Shown: positions 35,054-43,617 of the stretch, in pieces | Layout of the letters: every line of letters starts with the position of its first letter | Position numbering within the stretch: position 1 is the stretch's first letter | Source: Cellulomonas sp. Root485 | Lineage (GTDB): Bacteria; Actinomycetota; Actinomycetes; Actinomycetales; Cellulomonadaceae | Direction of reading: 5' to 3' | Assembly: GCF_001426705.1 (NCBI RefSeq) | Contig: NZ_LMFC01000001.1 | Coordinates: forward strand, 175,789 to 239,788 | DNA length: 64,000 nucleotides | The notes under the pieces: generated by a model | Databases searched by the model: none | Told to the model about the DNA's origin: nothing | What the model saw: only the letters and a program-made list of their open reading frames with translations | Program-made: the position numbers and the translations under genes

Positions 35054-35790
35054 GCACCTACCCGCAGGGATACCCGCACTCTGTGCTCGCTGAGATCGAG
35101 CGCACCCGCGCCGTCGTCGCCACCCTGCACGCTGAGCTCCCGCGCTGGGGCCTCGTCGTGTGGACGGCCGGCAACGTGTCGCAGCGGGTCGTCGTCGGAT
35201 CGGCACCCGGCCCCGACGACCTGCTGGTCATCAAGCCGTCGGGCGTCACCTACGACGAGCTGACCCCGGAGTCGATGGTCGTGTGCGACCTCGACGGCAC
35301 GCTCGTCGACGGCACCCGCGCACCGTCGAGCGACACCGCGGCGCACGCGTACGTCTACCAGCACCTGCCGCACATCGGCGGCGTCGTGCACACGCACTCG
35401 ACCTACGCGACGGCCTGGGCCGCCCGCGGCGAGCCGGTGCCGTGCGTGCTGACGATGATGGCCGACGAGTTCGGCGGTGACGTGCCGATCGGCCCGTTCG
35501 CGCTCATCGGCGACGACTCCATCGGCCGCGGCATCGTCGAGACCCTGCGGGACTCCCGCAGCCCGGCCGTGCTCATGCGCAACCACGGCCCGTTCACCAT
35601 CGGCAAGGACGCCAAGGCCGCGGTGAAGGCGGCCGTGATGGTCGAGGAGGTCGCGCGGACGGTGCACATCGCCCGTCAGCTCGGCGACACCGTGCCGATC
35701 GCGCCGTCCGACATCGACTCCCTGTACGCCCGTTACCAGCACGTCTACGGCCAGCAGCAGCCCACGAACACCCCGGAGAGCGACTCATGA
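35050..35790 (+). CDS. araD: L-ribulose-5-phosphate 4-epimerase
   Basis: This 246-residue class-II aldolase-fold enzyme converts L-ribulose 5-phosphate to D-xylulose 5-phosphate. The phosphate and metal sites are seen in [39 protein letters not shown] (zinc His pair) and [20 protein letters not shown] with the third His. Asp at VCDLDG is also typical. The GTG start overlaps the araB stop as GTGA; its own stop overlaps araA by ATGA. The operon order is therefore araB-araD-araA, all coupled. Confidence 0.95.
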   Translation: MSTYPQGYPHSVLAEIERTRAVVATLHAELPRWGLVVWTAGNVSQRVVVGSAPGPDDLLVIKPSGVTYDELTPESMVVCDLDGTLVDGTRAPSSDTAAHAYVYQHLPHIGGVVHTHSTYATAWAARGEPVPCVLTMMADEFGGDVPIGPFALIGDDSIGRGIVETLRDSRSPAVLMRNHGPFTIGKDAKAAVKAAVMVEEVARTVHIARQLGDTVPIAPSDIDSLYARYQHVYGQQQPTNTPESDS

Positions 35791-37289
35791 CCAAGCCCTA
35801 CGCCGACCGCGAGATCTGGTTCCTCACCGGGAGCCAGGGTCTGTACGGCGAGGAGACCCTGCGGCAGGTCGCGACGCAGTCGCAGGAGATCGCCGCCGTC
35901 CTGCAGGACGTCCTCCCGGCGAAGGTCGTGTGGAAGCCCGTGCTGACCGACTCCGACGCGATCCGTCGCGCCGCGCTGGAGGCGAACGCCGACGACGCGG
36001 TCATCGGCGTGATCGCGTGGATGCACACGTTCTCCCCGGCCAAGATGTGGATCGCCGGCCTCGACGCGCTGCGCACCCCGCTGCTGCACCTGCACACGCA
36101 GGCCAACGTCGAGCTGCCGTGGGACACCATCGACTTCGACTTCATGAACCTCAACCAGGCCGCGCACGGCGACCGCGAGTTCGGGTACATCGCGACGCGC
36201 CTGGGTGCCGCGCGCAAGACGGTCGCGGGGCACGTGTCGAACCCGGCCGTCACCGCGTCGATCGACGTCTGGGTGCGGGCGTGCGCCGGCTGGGCCGCGA
36301 CGCACGAGCTGAAGCTCGCCCGGTTCGGCGACAACATGCGCAACGTCGCGGTGACCGAGGGAGACAAGACCGAGGCCGAGCTGCGGTTCGGCGTCTCGGT
36401 GAACACGTGGGGCGTGAACGACCTGGTCGCCGCGGTCGAGGCGGTCTCCGACGCCGACGTGGACGCGCTCGTCGCCGAGTACGAGGACCTGTACGACGTC
36501 GTCCCGGAGCTGACCAAGGGCGGCGACCGGCACGACTCCCTGCGCTACGGCGCGCGCCAGGAGATCGCGCTGCGCACCCTGCTCGAGTCGCTGGGGGCCA
36601 AGGCCTTCACGACGAACTTCGAGGACCTCGGCGACCTGCGCCAGCTGCCCGGGCTCGCCGTCCAGCGGCTGATGGCCGACGGGTACGGGTTCGGTGCCGA
36701 GGGCGACTGGAAGACCGCGATCCTCGTCCGCGCCGCCAAGGTGATGGGCGCCGGGCTGCCCGGCGGCGCGTCGCTGATGGAGGACTACACCTACGACCTG
36801 ACGCCCGGCTCGGAGCGGATCCTCGGCGCCCACATGCTCGAGATCTGCCCGACCCTGACCACGTCGAAGCCGACCCTGGAGATCCACCCGCTCGGCATCG
36901 GCGGCAAGGAGGACCCGGTCCGCCTGGTGTTCAACGCCGACCCCGGCGTCGGCGTCGTCGTGTCGCTGGCCGACATGCGCGACCGGTTCCGGCTCACCGC
37001 CAACGTGGTCGACGTCGTCCCGCCCACCGCCGACCTGCCGCACCTGCCGGTCGCGCGGGCCGTCTGGGAGCCCCGCCCCGACTTCCGCACGTCCGCCGAG
37101 TCCTGGCTGACCGCCGGGGGAGCGCACCACACGGTGCTCACGACGGCCGTCGGCGTCGAGGCGTTCGAGGACTTCGCCGAGATCGCCCGTACCGAGCTCC
37201 TCGTCATCGACGAGGCCACCACGCGCCGGGGGTTCCGCGACCAGGTCCGCTGGAACCAGGTCTACTTCCGGCTCGCCCAGGGTTTCTGA
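35787..37289 (+). CDS. araA: L-arabinose isomerase
   Basis: This 500-residue enzyme converts L-arabinose to L-ribulose in the cytoplasm. The similarity to Escherichia coli AraA runs the full length: [18 protein letters not shown] at the start, [32 protein letters not shown], and the Mn-binding residues Glu305 (GAEGDWKT), Glu332 (MEDYTYD), His349 (GAHMLE) and His448 (GGAHHTV). Length matches the family. It is the third gene of the araBDA operon, with a four-base overlap to araD. A stem with a 42-base loop follows the stop codon. Confidence 0.97.
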   Translation: MTKPYADREIWFLTGSQGLYGEETLRQVATQSQEIAAVLQDVLPAKVVWKPVLTDSDAIRRAALEANADDAVIGVIAWMHTFSPAKMWIAGLDALRTPLLHLHTQANVELPWDTIDFDFMNLNQAAHGDREFGYIATRLGAARKTVAGHVSNPAVTASIDVWVRACAGWAATHELKLARFGDNMRNVAVTEGDKTEAELRFGVSVNTWGVNDLVAAVEAVSDADVDALVAEYEDLYDVVPELTKGGDRHDSLRYGARQEIALRTLLESLGAKAFTTNFEDLGDLRQLPGLAVQRLMADGYGFGAEGDWKTAILVRAAKVMGAGLPGGASLMEDYTYDLTPGSERILGAHMLEICPTLTTSKPTLEIHPLGIGGKEDPVRLVFNADPGVGVVVSLADMRDRFRLTANVVDVVPPTADLPHLPVARAVWEPRPDFRTSAESWLTAGGAHHTVLTTAVGVEAFEDFAEIARTELLVIDEATTRRGFRDQVRWNQVYFRLAQGF

Positions 37290-37294
37290 GTCCT

Positions 37295-37356
37295 CTCCCG
37301 CCCCCGATCATTGCTCGCGCAGACATCTGTGCATAGCGTCAGACCAGGGGCGGGAG
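37295..37356 (+). terminator. Inverted repeat after araA
   Basis: CTCCCGCCCC (37295-37304) and GGGGCGGGAG (37347-37356) are exact complements around a 42-base loop. They lie five bases after the araA stop. It may terminate the ara operon, but the long loop makes this weak. Confidence 0.4.
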
Positions 37357-37376
37357 CGATAGCAGGGAGCGGACCG

Positions 37377-38351
37377 ATGACCGTGCAGGCGGCGGACAGG
37401 AACCGGTGGCTGCTCCGGGTCCTGCTCGTCGCCGCCGCGGGGTTGCTGCTCACCGTCCTCTGGTTCTCCACGGCTGTGCGCGCGTCGGCGCAGGACGAGG
37501 TGGCGGGGGACGGCGCCGTCGACCTCACGACGGCTCCGGCTGCCCCGACCGTCGCGGATGCGCCACCCGACGGACTCGACCCGCCCGGCAACGACCCCGT
37601 GACCCCGGTGGCCGACGAGGTCGCACCGGAACCCGCACCGCCGACGGACGTCCCGGCGCCGTTCGCTGCGGTCGAGGACGTGCTCGACCCGGCGCCACCG
37701 CTCGTCGAGGAGGCGCCGCCCGAGGTGGTCCCTGCTCCTGAGGTACCGGAGCCGCCGGTCGAGGAGACCGCGGTCGAGGCCGTCGCACCCGTGGCGCCGA
37801 CCGTGGAGGCGCGCGTCGCAGCGGCGGTCGCGGAGCCCCTGGTGCTGTCGCCCGTGCTCGACGCGTCGCTGCCGCTCACCTCGCCGCAGCCCGTCGCACG
37901 CAGGGTGCACACCGCGGAGCGGCACCCGAGCACGCCGGCCGTCGCTGCCGCCGACCCGGCCGCCCCCGTCGCGGAGGTCGATCCGTGCCCGCCCGTCGCT
38001 CCGCCCGTCGTCGCCACCGCTCGCCCGGTCCGCGGGTGGAGCCACGGGCTCGACGGCGGCGGCGGGCCGGGCAGCCCCGACGACCCGGCACCGGTCGCCG
38101 TCTCGCCGCCGAGCGTCGAGCACGCCCGTGGCGGCACGAGCCGGGGCGACGACCCCAGGCCCTCGGACGGACAGGCGGCTGGTCTGCCGGCCTGGGCGAG
38201 CACCGCGACGTCGAGCGGGCGCTCCGGTGCCGACGGTGCCCTGCCTGCCGACGTCGAGCCGCCGCAGCTGCGCGTCCTGAGCTCGCGGGCGGGCCCGTGT
38301 CCTGGGCACGTTCCCGCACCTGACGTCGAGAACCTCGACCTCCCTGCGTGA
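37377..38351 (+). CDS. Pro/Ala/Val-rich exported protein
   Basis: This 324-residue protein has a basic N-terminus, one hydrophobic segment at about 15-38 (LLRVLLVAAAGLLLTVLWF) that is a signal peptide or anchor, and then a region very rich in Pro, Ala, Val, Glu and Asp with no folded domain visible (for example EEAPPEVVPAPEVPEPPVEE). Two Cys residues lie in the C-terminal third (DPCPPV and GPCPGH). It could span or decorate the cell wall. AGGGAG lies upstream of ATG 37377. A function cannot be assigned. Confidence 0.6.
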   Translation: MTVQAADRNRWLLRVLLVAAAGLLLTVLWFSTAVRASAQDEVAGDGAVDLTTAPAAPTVADAPPDGLDPPGNDPVTPVADEVAPEPAPPTDVPAPFAAVEDVLDPAPPLVEEAPPEVVPAPEVPEPPVEETAVEAVAPVAPTVEARVAAAVAEPLVLSPVLDASLPLTSPQPVARRVHTAERHPSTPAVAAADPAAPVAEVDPCPPVAPPVVATARPVRGWSHGLDGGGGPGSPDDPAPVAVSPPSVEHARGGTSRGDDPRPSDGQAAGLPAWASTATSSGRSGADGALPADVEPPQLRVLSSRAGPCPGHVPAPDVENLDLPA

Positions 38352-38427
38352 CCGGGCGCCTCGCGCGCCTGCGCGACACGCTCCGCGCCCGTCCGAGGCG
38401 CCCCCGCACCCGTCCAGGGAGTCCGCC

Positions 38428-38649
38428 GTGCACCCCTTCCTTCGCCGATCCGTCCAGACGGTCATCATCACCGGTGGCCTCGCCGCCATCGCCTTCGAGC
38501 TGGTCAGTGCCGCCGCTGCCGTCGCGATGACGGTGCTCGCCGTCGCGGCGTCGCCCGTCGCGACCCGTCCGCTGCGCTGGCCCGCCGGCCGGGGCCCATC
38601 CGCCCTCACGGAGGTCCCGACGCAGCGCCACGCCACCCCGAGGTCCTGA
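38428..38649 (+). CDS. Small membrane protein
   Basis: This 73-residue protein has one long hydrophobic stretch at about 9-42 (VIITGGLAAIAFELVSAAAA and on), enough for one or two membrane passes, and a basic, Pro-rich tail. The GTG start follows AGGGA by seven bases. It lies 76 bases after the Pro-rich exported protein and may belong to the same message. No family is recognised, and the overlapping frame at 38348-38530 looks less protein-like. Confidence 0.5.
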   Translation: MHPFLRRSVQTVIITGGLAAIAFELVSAAAAVAMTVLAVAASPVATRPLRWPAGRGPSALTEVPTQRHATPRS

Positions 38650-38671
38650 GCGCGCTCCGTACGCTGTGCCC

Positions 38672-39310
38672 ATGTCCCTCGACGCCGGCACCGACGACGA
38701 CGCCGGTGTCGGCCCTGCTGCCACGGCCCGTCGCCGGGGGCGCCGGCCCGCGGGGGAGGACACGCGGGGCGCCATCCTGGCGGCGGCCCGCGACGAGTTC
38801 GCGGAGCGGGGCTTCGACGGGGCGAGCATCCGGTCGGTGGCGCGTCGAGCCGACGTGGACCCGGGCCTGGTGCGGCACTACTTCCGGAACAAGTCCGACC
38901 TGTTCGCCGCCGGGATCGTGCCGAGCGGTGTCGACCCGGCGGTGCTCGTGGCGCGGATCGCGGCCGACGGTGTCGACGGGCTCGGGGAGCGGCTGCTGAC
39001 CACCGTGCTGGGGATCTGGGGCCGGGACGACGGTGTCGCGCTGCGGGTGGCGTTCGCGGGGATGACGTCCGGGGAGATGCAGGCCGAGGCGCTCGCGGGG
39101 TACGTCGGCCGGGCGGTCTTCGCGCGGGTGGCGCAGCTCCTCCCTCCGCCGGACCAGCAGCTGCGGGTGTCCCTGGTCGCGTCGCAGGTCGCCGGGGTCC
39201 TGCTGGCCCGGCACGTCCTGCGGCTCGAGCCGCTCGCGTCGATGCCCGCCGAGGACGTCGTCGCCCTCGTCGCTCCCACGCTCGAGCGCTACCTGACCGG
39301 TCCGCTCTAG
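38672..39310 (+). CDS. TetR-family transcriptional regulator
   Basis: This 212-residue regulator has an N-terminal TetR HTH at about 28-75 (RGAILAAARDEFAERGFDGA, SIRSVARRADVDPGLVRHYF, RNKSDLFAAG) and a helical C-terminal ligand domain of the TetR_C type. It could start at GTG 38666 or ATG 38672; I use the latter. The genes it controls are not obvious: it faces a DoxX-like gene whose stop codon it shares, and the ABC-2 exporter at 40611 is a possible target since TetR proteins often control drug exporters. Confidence 0.88.
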   Translation: MSLDAGTDDDAGVGPAATARRRGRRPAGEDTRGAILAAARDEFAERGFDGASIRSVARRADVDPGLVRHYFRNKSDLFAAGIVPSGVDPAVLVARIAADGVDGLGERLLTTVLGIWGRDDGVALRVAFAGMTSGEMQAEALAGYVGRAVFARVAQLLPPPDQQLRVSLVASQVAGVLLARHVLRLEPLASMPAEDVVALVAPTLERYLTGPL

Positions 39311-39699
39311 CCGTCCGCGCGGCGCGCCACCGAGACGGCCCAGGCGACCAGCGGGACCTGCAGAGGAAGTCGTGCCCACGCGACGGCAGGCTTCCCGGCC
39401 CACCCGCGCGCGTCGGGGCGGGAGCGGACCGCCATCGTCACGTTCCCCGGGAAGACGCCGACCAGGAGGGCGGCCGACGCCCACCCGCCGAGCCGCCTCG
39501 TCGGCGGGGCCACCAGGGCCGCGGCGCACGCGAGCTCCGCGACGCCGCTGCCCAGCACCCACGGGTCGGGGTCGCCCAGGGTGCGCGGGATGAGGGGCCG
39601 GAAGATGTCGGGCCTGCGCAGGTGCAGCACGCCCGACGTACCCAGCAGGGCGGCGAGCGCCAGGGCGGGGCCGTGCCGGCGGAGGGTGTCGGTGAGCAC
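39307..39699 (-). CDS. DoxX-family membrane protein
   Basis: This 130-residue protein has four membrane segments and the DoxX-like features LGTSGVLHLRRPDIFRPLIP and LGSGVAELACAAALV. DoxX proteins are small quinone-pool or redox-linked membrane proteins, and some act in oxidative stress. The start is GTG at 39699. Its TAG stop and that of the convergent TetR gene share the palindrome CTAG at 39307-39310. Confidence 0.8.
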   Translation of the reverse strand: MLTDTLRRHGPALALAALLGTSGVLHLRRPDIFRPLIPRTLGDPDPWVLGSGVAELACAAALVAPPTRRLGGWASAALLVGVFPGNVTMAVRSRPDARGWAGKPAVAWARLPLQVPLVAWAVSVARRADG

Positions 39700-39776
39700 C
39701 CGTCACCGTAGCCACCGGTGTCGGCGTCGGGCACGTCGGGAGGTCTGTGTCGGCCTCCCTCGGTAGCGTGCGGCGC

Positions 39777-40571
39777 ATGGACTACGCAGGCGTGATCGCC
39801 CAGGAGTCGGCGCGGATGGCGGACGCCCTCGCGCAGGCTCCACTGACCGCCCCGGTGCCGTCGTGCTCGGACTGGAGCGCCGCCGACCTGGCGTACCACC
39901 TGGGTGAGGTGCAGGACTTCTGGTCGCAGATCGTCGGCAACGCCCCCGCCGGCCCCGACGACGCCGACGACACGGAGCGCCTAGCCGACGACGAGCTCGT
40001 CCCGTTCCTGCGCACGCGCACGGAGGCGCTGCTGGCCGCGCTCGCGGCGCACGACCCGGCGGACCCGTGCTGGTCCTGGTCGTCCACGGGCGGGACGGTC
40101 GGATGGGTGCTGCGCCGCCAGGCGCACGAGGCGCTGGTGCACCGGGTCGACGCGGAGCAGACCGCCGGGTTGCCGGTGACCGACCCGGGGATCGCGCTGG
40201 CGGCCGACGGGGTGGACGAGATGCTCGGGGTCATGGTGAGCGGGCTGCCGGCGTGGGCCACGTTCACACCCGACGGCCAGCGGGTTCGCCTGCTCGCCAC
40301 GGACGCCGAGCGGGAGTGGGTCCTGGCCTTCGGCCGGTTCCACGGCACGTCCCCGACCACCGGCACGGAGTACGACGAGGAGTGCGGGGAGCTCGTCGGC
40401 GGCGCGCCCTGGGAAGGGGAGGACGAGGACGTCACCGCGACGGTCGCCGGCCCTGCCTGGGACCTGGAGCTGTGGCTCTGGGGGCGCGGCGGCGTGGACG
40501 GGCTCACGGTCGACGGGGAGCAGGCGGCCGTCGACCGGCTGCGCGCGGTGATCGTGGACTCGACGCAGTAG
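39777..40571 (+). CDS. DinB/MDMPI-type (TIGR03083-like) protein
   Basis: This 264-residue protein resembles actinobacterial maleylpyruvate-isomerase N-terminal/DinB-like proteins: SCSDWSAADLAYHLGEVQDF near 30-50 holds the usual first metal-binding His, and the helix with RRQAHEALVHRVDAEQ near 120-135 holds the second and third. A C-terminal SCP-like domain (from about 170) follows. Such proteins may be thiol-dependent (mycothiol) metalloenzymes; the substrate is unknown. An ATG ten codons upstream (39747) is also in frame, but no ribosome-binding site favours it. Confidence 0.8.
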   Translation: MDYAGVIAQESARMADALAQAPLTAPVPSCSDWSAADLAYHLGEVQDFWSQIVGNAPAGPDDADDTERLADDELVPFLRTRTEALLAALAAHDPADPCWSWSSTGGTVGWVLRRQAHEALVHRVDAEQTAGLPVTDPGIALAADGVDEMLGVMVSGLPAWATFTPDGQRVRLLATDAEREWVLAFGRFHGTSPTTGTEYDEECGELVGGAPWEGEDEDVTATVAGPAWDLELWLWGRGGVDGLTVDGEQAAVDRLRAVIVDSTQ

Positions 40572-40590
40572 TCCTTGCGTCACGGCCCAC

Positions 40591-40609
40591 CGAGGAGCAG
40601 AATTCCTCG
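40591..40609 (+). promoter_or_regulatory. Hairpin holding the likely ribosome-binding site of the exporter ATPase gene
   Basis: CGAGGA (40591-40596) pairs with TCCTCG (40604-40609) over a seven-base loop. The only good Shine-Dalgarno sequence, GAGGAG, lies in this stem, and the ATG follows two bases after it, so translation may depend on melting the hairpin. Confidence 0.4.
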
Positions 40610-40610
40610 C

Positions 40611-41357
40611 ATGGGGAATAATGCGATCGAGATCGCAGGGCTCCGGGTCGTGCGCGGCGGCACCCCCGTCATCCCGTCGCTCGACCTGGCCGTGCCGGTC
40701 GGGCAGGTCGTCGGGCTCCTCGGCCCCAGCGGCAGCGGCAAGACCACGCTCATGCGCGCCATCGTGGGTGCGCAGATCGTCGAGGGCGGCACGGTCACGG
40801 TCCTCGGCCTGCCCGCGGGCTCCGCCGCGCTACGGCGCCGGATCGGGTACGTCACCCAGTCGCCCAGCGTCTACTCGGACCTGACGGTCACGGAGAACCT
40901 GCGGTACGCGGCCGCGATCCTCGGGGTGGACGCCGCGGCGATCCGCCAGGCCCTCACGGACGTCGACCTGCTCGGGCACGCCGGCCAGTCCATCGGGACC
41001 CTGTCCGGCGGGGAGCGCGCGCGGGTGTCGCTGGCGATCGCCCTGCTGGGCAAGCCCGACCTGCTGGTGCTCGACGAGCCCACCGTCGGCCTCGACCCGG
41101 TCCTGCGCCGCGACCTGTGGGACCTGTTCCACCGCCTGAGCCGGTCCGGGGTCAGCCTCCTGGTGTCCAGCCACGTCATGGACGAGGCGGCACGGTGCGA
41201 CCGCCTCATCCTGCTGCGCGGGGGAGGCGTGCTGGCCGACGGCACCCTCGCCGACCTGCTCGGCCGCACCGGCACCACCGACGCGGAGGCGGCGTTCCTG
41301 GCCCTCGTCGACGAGGCCGCAGCCGGCGACGTCGCCGCGAGAGGGGCAGTGTCATGA
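40611..41357 (+). CDS. ABC-2 type exporter ATPase (drug/polymer export type)
   Basis: This 248-residue ATPase has Walker A GPSGSGKTT, Q-loop GYVTQSPSVYSDLTV, signature LSGGERARVSLAIALL, Walker B LLVLDEPTVGLD and switch His in VSSHVMDEA. The DLTVTENLRY and DEPTVGLDP stretches are typical of the DrrA/ABC-2 exporter group. The ATG at 40611 has no close ribosome-binding site outside the hairpin just before it. It is coupled to the permease by ATGA. Likely job: efflux of a drug-like compound, perhaps under the TetR gene at 38672. Confidence 0.93.
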   Translation: MGNNAIEIAGLRVVRGGTPVIPSLDLAVPVGQVVGLLGPSGSGKTTLMRAIVGAQIVEGGTVTVLGLPAGSAALRRRIGYVTQSPSVYSDLTVTENLRYAAAILGVDAAAIRQALTDVDLLGHAGQSIGTLSGGERARVSLAIALLGKPDLLVLDEPTVGLDPVLRRDLWDLFHRLSRSGVSLLVSSHVMDEAARCDRLILLRGGGVLADGTLADLLGRTGTTDAEAAFLALVDEAAAGDVAARGAVS

Positions 41358-42136
41358 GTGCCACGCTGACCGCGACGGCGGTCCGGGACGTCCCGTCGCG
41401 CACGATGACGGTCACGCTCACCGCGGCGACCGCGCGCCGCGTCCTCACGCAGCTGCGGCACGACAAGCGGACCATCGCGCTCGTCGTCCTGCTGCCGTGC
41501 GTGCTGATCGGTCTGATCGCGTGGATGTTCAACGGCACCCCGGTGCTCGACCAGTTCGGTCCGCTGCTGGTGGGGCTGTTCCCGATGATGGTGATGTTCC
41601 TGGTCACCAGCGTCGCCACGCTGCGGGAACGCACGTCCGGGACGCTCGAGCGGCTGATGACCCTGCCGATCGGGCGCGGCGACGTCGTCGTCGGCTACGC
41701 CCTCGCGTTCGCCGTGCTCGCGACCGTCCAGGCGCTCGTCATCGTCGGGTTCGCGGTCTGGGTGTGCGGCATGGACGTCGCCGGGCCGATCGGGCTGGTG
41801 GTCCTCGTCGCGGTGCTGGACGCCGTGCTCGGGTGTGCGCTCGGCCTGGGCGCGTCGGCCCTCGCGAAGACCGAGTTCCAGGCCGTGCAGCTCATGCCGC
41901 TGGTCCTGTTCCCGCAGCTGATCACCTGCGGGCTGCTCATGCCGCGCGACGAGATGCCGACCGTCCTCGAGTGGATCTCCCGCGTGCTGCCGCTGACCTA
42001 CGCCCTGGACGCCATGCAGCTGCTGGCCGCGGGCGGCACGTGGACCGACGTGCGCGGCGACGTGGCGGTGATCGCCGGCTTCATCGTCGGCGCCCTCGTG
42101 GTCGGCGCCGCCACCCTCCGCCGCCGCACCCCCTGA
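41354..42136 (+). CDS. ABC-2 type exporter permease
   Basis: This 260-residue protein has six membrane segments. It carries the ABC-2 features: a first helix after the RRVLTQLRHDKRTIALVVLL segment, the cytoplasmic loop RERTSGTLERLMTLPIGRGD and the last-helix region EWISRVLPLTYALDAMQLLA. It works with the ATPase encoded directly upstream, whose stop it overlaps by four bases. A short perfect hairpin (42144-42150 with 42164-42170) follows the stop. Confidence 0.92.
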   Translation: MSATLTATAVRDVPSRTMTVTLTAATARRVLTQLRHDKRTIALVVLLPCVLIGLIAWMFNGTPVLDQFGPLLVGLFPMMVMFLVTSVATLRERTSGTLERLMTLPIGRGDVVVGYALAFAVLATVQALVIVGFAVWVCGMDVAGPIGLVVLVAVLDAVLGCALGLGASALAKTEFQAVQLMPLVLFPQLITCGLLMPRDEMPTVLEWISRVLPLTYALDAMQLLAAGGTWTDVRGDVAVIAGFIVGALVVGAATLRRRTP

Positions 42137-42143
42137 GGCCCCC

Positions 42144-42170
42144 GACCCGGCGCTGCCCGACCTCCGGGTC
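42144..42170 (+). terminator. Small hairpin after the ABC-2 permease gene
   Basis: GACCCGG (42144-42150) and CCGGGTC (42164-42170) form a seven-base perfect stem with a 13-base loop. It is weak, with no T-tract. Apart from this and the operator at 42375, the gap 42137-42516 shows no gene. Confidence 0.35.
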
Positions 42171-42374
42171 CTCGCGTCGACCGCGCCGGATGGACAGCCT
42201 GCGACGAGATCGTGAGCGGCAGCCGGCGCGGAACGACGAGTTCGGCGCTGTCCGGCGAGCTCGGCGTGGAGGAGCGAGTTCGTGCCCGCGCGTGGGGTCC
42301 CGGCGCTGCGCGAGATGCGCGACCTCTCCGAAGCGTGACCGGAATGCAACCTTTGAACGCCGCCCCTGCGTCGA

Positions 42375-42390
42375 ATGTGAGCGCTAACAT
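42375..42390. promoter_or_regulatory. AraR-like operator of the YtfQ-type importer
   Basis: ATGTGAGCGCTAACAT differs from the araBDA operator at 33400 at one base (G for T at position 5). It lies 127 bases upstream of the binding-protein gene. It ties the importer to the arabinose regulon. Confidence 0.7.
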
Positions 42391-42516
42391 GCAGGCGAAC
42401 CACCTGCTGGACCTCGGTCCAGCGGGACGCGTGTCCCGGTGCCCCGGTGCACGACGCGGCCCGACCGGCGTGGGTCGGGCCTGCGAGCGAGTGCGTTTCT
42501 CGAGGAGGAGAAGCAG

Positions 42517-43521
42517 ATGGTCAGCAAGATGTTCAGGTCACGGTCGATCGCGGCAGGTATCGCGGTGCTCGCACTCGGTCTCGCAGCGTGCAGCAGCGGT
42601 GACTCCGGTGACGGGGAGACCGCCGGTAGTGACGGTGGCGACGGCGGCGCGATCACGGTCGGCTTCAGCCAGGTCGGCTCGGAGAGCGGCTGGCGTGCAG
42701 CCAACACCAAGTCGATCCAGGACGCCCTCACGGCTGAGGCCGGGTTCGACCTCAGCTTCTCGGACGCCCAGCAGAAGCAGGAGAACCAGATCCAGGCGAT
42801 CCGGTCGTACATCGCCCAGGGTGTGCAGTACATCGCGTTCTCCCCGGTCGTCGAGTCCGGCTGGGACAGCGTGCTCGAGGAGGCCAAGGACGCCGGGATC
42901 CCCGTCATCCTGACCGACCGCGCGGTCGACTCCGAGGACACGTCGCTCTACGTGACGTTCATCGGGTCCGACTTCGTCGAGGAGGGCAAGCGCATCGGTG
43001 AGTGGGTCTCCGACAACCTCGGCACCGAGCCCATCAACGTCGTCGAGCTGCAGGGCACCACGGGCTCCGCACCGGCGATCGACCGCAAGACCGGGTTCGA
43101 GGACGCCATCGCCGGGAACGACAACATCTCGGTGATCGCCTCCGAGACCGGCAACTTCACGCGCGCCGAGGGCAAGACGGTCATGGAGGGCTTCCTCCAG
43201 GCGTACCCCGACATCGACGTGGTGTACGCGCACAACGACGACATGGGCCTGGGTGCCATCGAGGCGATCAAGGCGGCCGGCAAGGTGCCCGGCAAGGACA
43301 TCAAGGTCGTCACCATCGACGGCGTCAAGGACGGCATGACCGCCCTCGCGGCCGGCGAGATCAGCTACATCGTCGAGTGCAACCCGCTGCTCGGCCCGGA
43401 CCTCGCGGAGATCATCAAGACCCTCGAGGACGGCGGCACCGTCGAGCCGCGCATCGTCACCAAGGACGAGGCGTTCGACCAGGCGGGTGCGCAGGCAGTT
43501 CTGGCCGACCGCCAGTACTGA
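42517..43521 (+). CDS. Sugar-binding lipoprotein of a YtfQ-type ABC importer
   Basis: This 334-residue extracellular lipoprotein has lipobox LAAC at about residue 24 and a type-I periplasmic-binding fold. It is close to Escherichia coli YtfQ (a furanose-form galactose binder): VGFSQVGSESGWRAA, QQKQENQIQAIRSYIAQGV, ELQGTTGSAPAIDRKTGF, and VYAHNDDMGLGAIEAIKAAG with PGKDI. This suggests recognition of a furanose sugar, and the AraR-like site upstream points to arabinofuranose or arabinose. CGAGGAGGAG precedes the ATG. The gene is followed by a perfect hairpin and then the ATPase and two permease genes. Confidence 0.93.
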   Translation: MVSKMFRSRSIAAGIAVLALGLAACSSGDSGDGETAGSDGGDGGAITVGFSQVGSESGWRAANTKSIQDALTAEAGFDLSFSDAQQKQENQIQAIRSYIAQGVQYIAFSPVVESGWDSVLEEAKDAGIPVILTDRAVDSEDTSLYVTFIGSDFVEEGKRIGEWVSDNLGTEPINVVELQGTTGSAPAIDRKTGFEDAIAGNDNISVIASETGNFTRAEGKTVMEGFLQAYPDIDVVYAHNDDMGLGAIEAIKAAGKVPGKDIKVVTIDGVKDGMTALAAGEISYIVECNPLLGPDLAEIIKTLEDGGTVEPRIVTKDEAFDQAGAQAVLADRQY

Positions 43522-43536
43522 CCCTTATCGCCCCGG

Positions 43537-43570
43537 CTGCCCGGGGGGACCTCCGCGTCCCCCCGGGCAG
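43537..43570 (+). terminator. Intercistronic hairpin after the YtfQ-like gene
   Basis: Perfect 14-base arms CTGCCCGGGGGGAC (43537-43550) and its complement (43557-43570) close on a six-base loop. It begins 15 bases after the stop codon and 48 bases before the ATPase start. It probably sets the binding protein to transporter ratio. Confidence 0.7.
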
Positions 43571-43617
43571 CACCGCCCTGCCGGTACCGTGAGACCGGCG
43601 CGGACGAAAGGTCGACG

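Noticed and set aside
38348..38530. 60-codon frame overlapping the small membrane protein
   Set aside because: Its product is a Pro/Arg/Ser run typical of out-of-frame high-GC sequence; the 38428 frame has a membrane segment and a ribosome-binding site.
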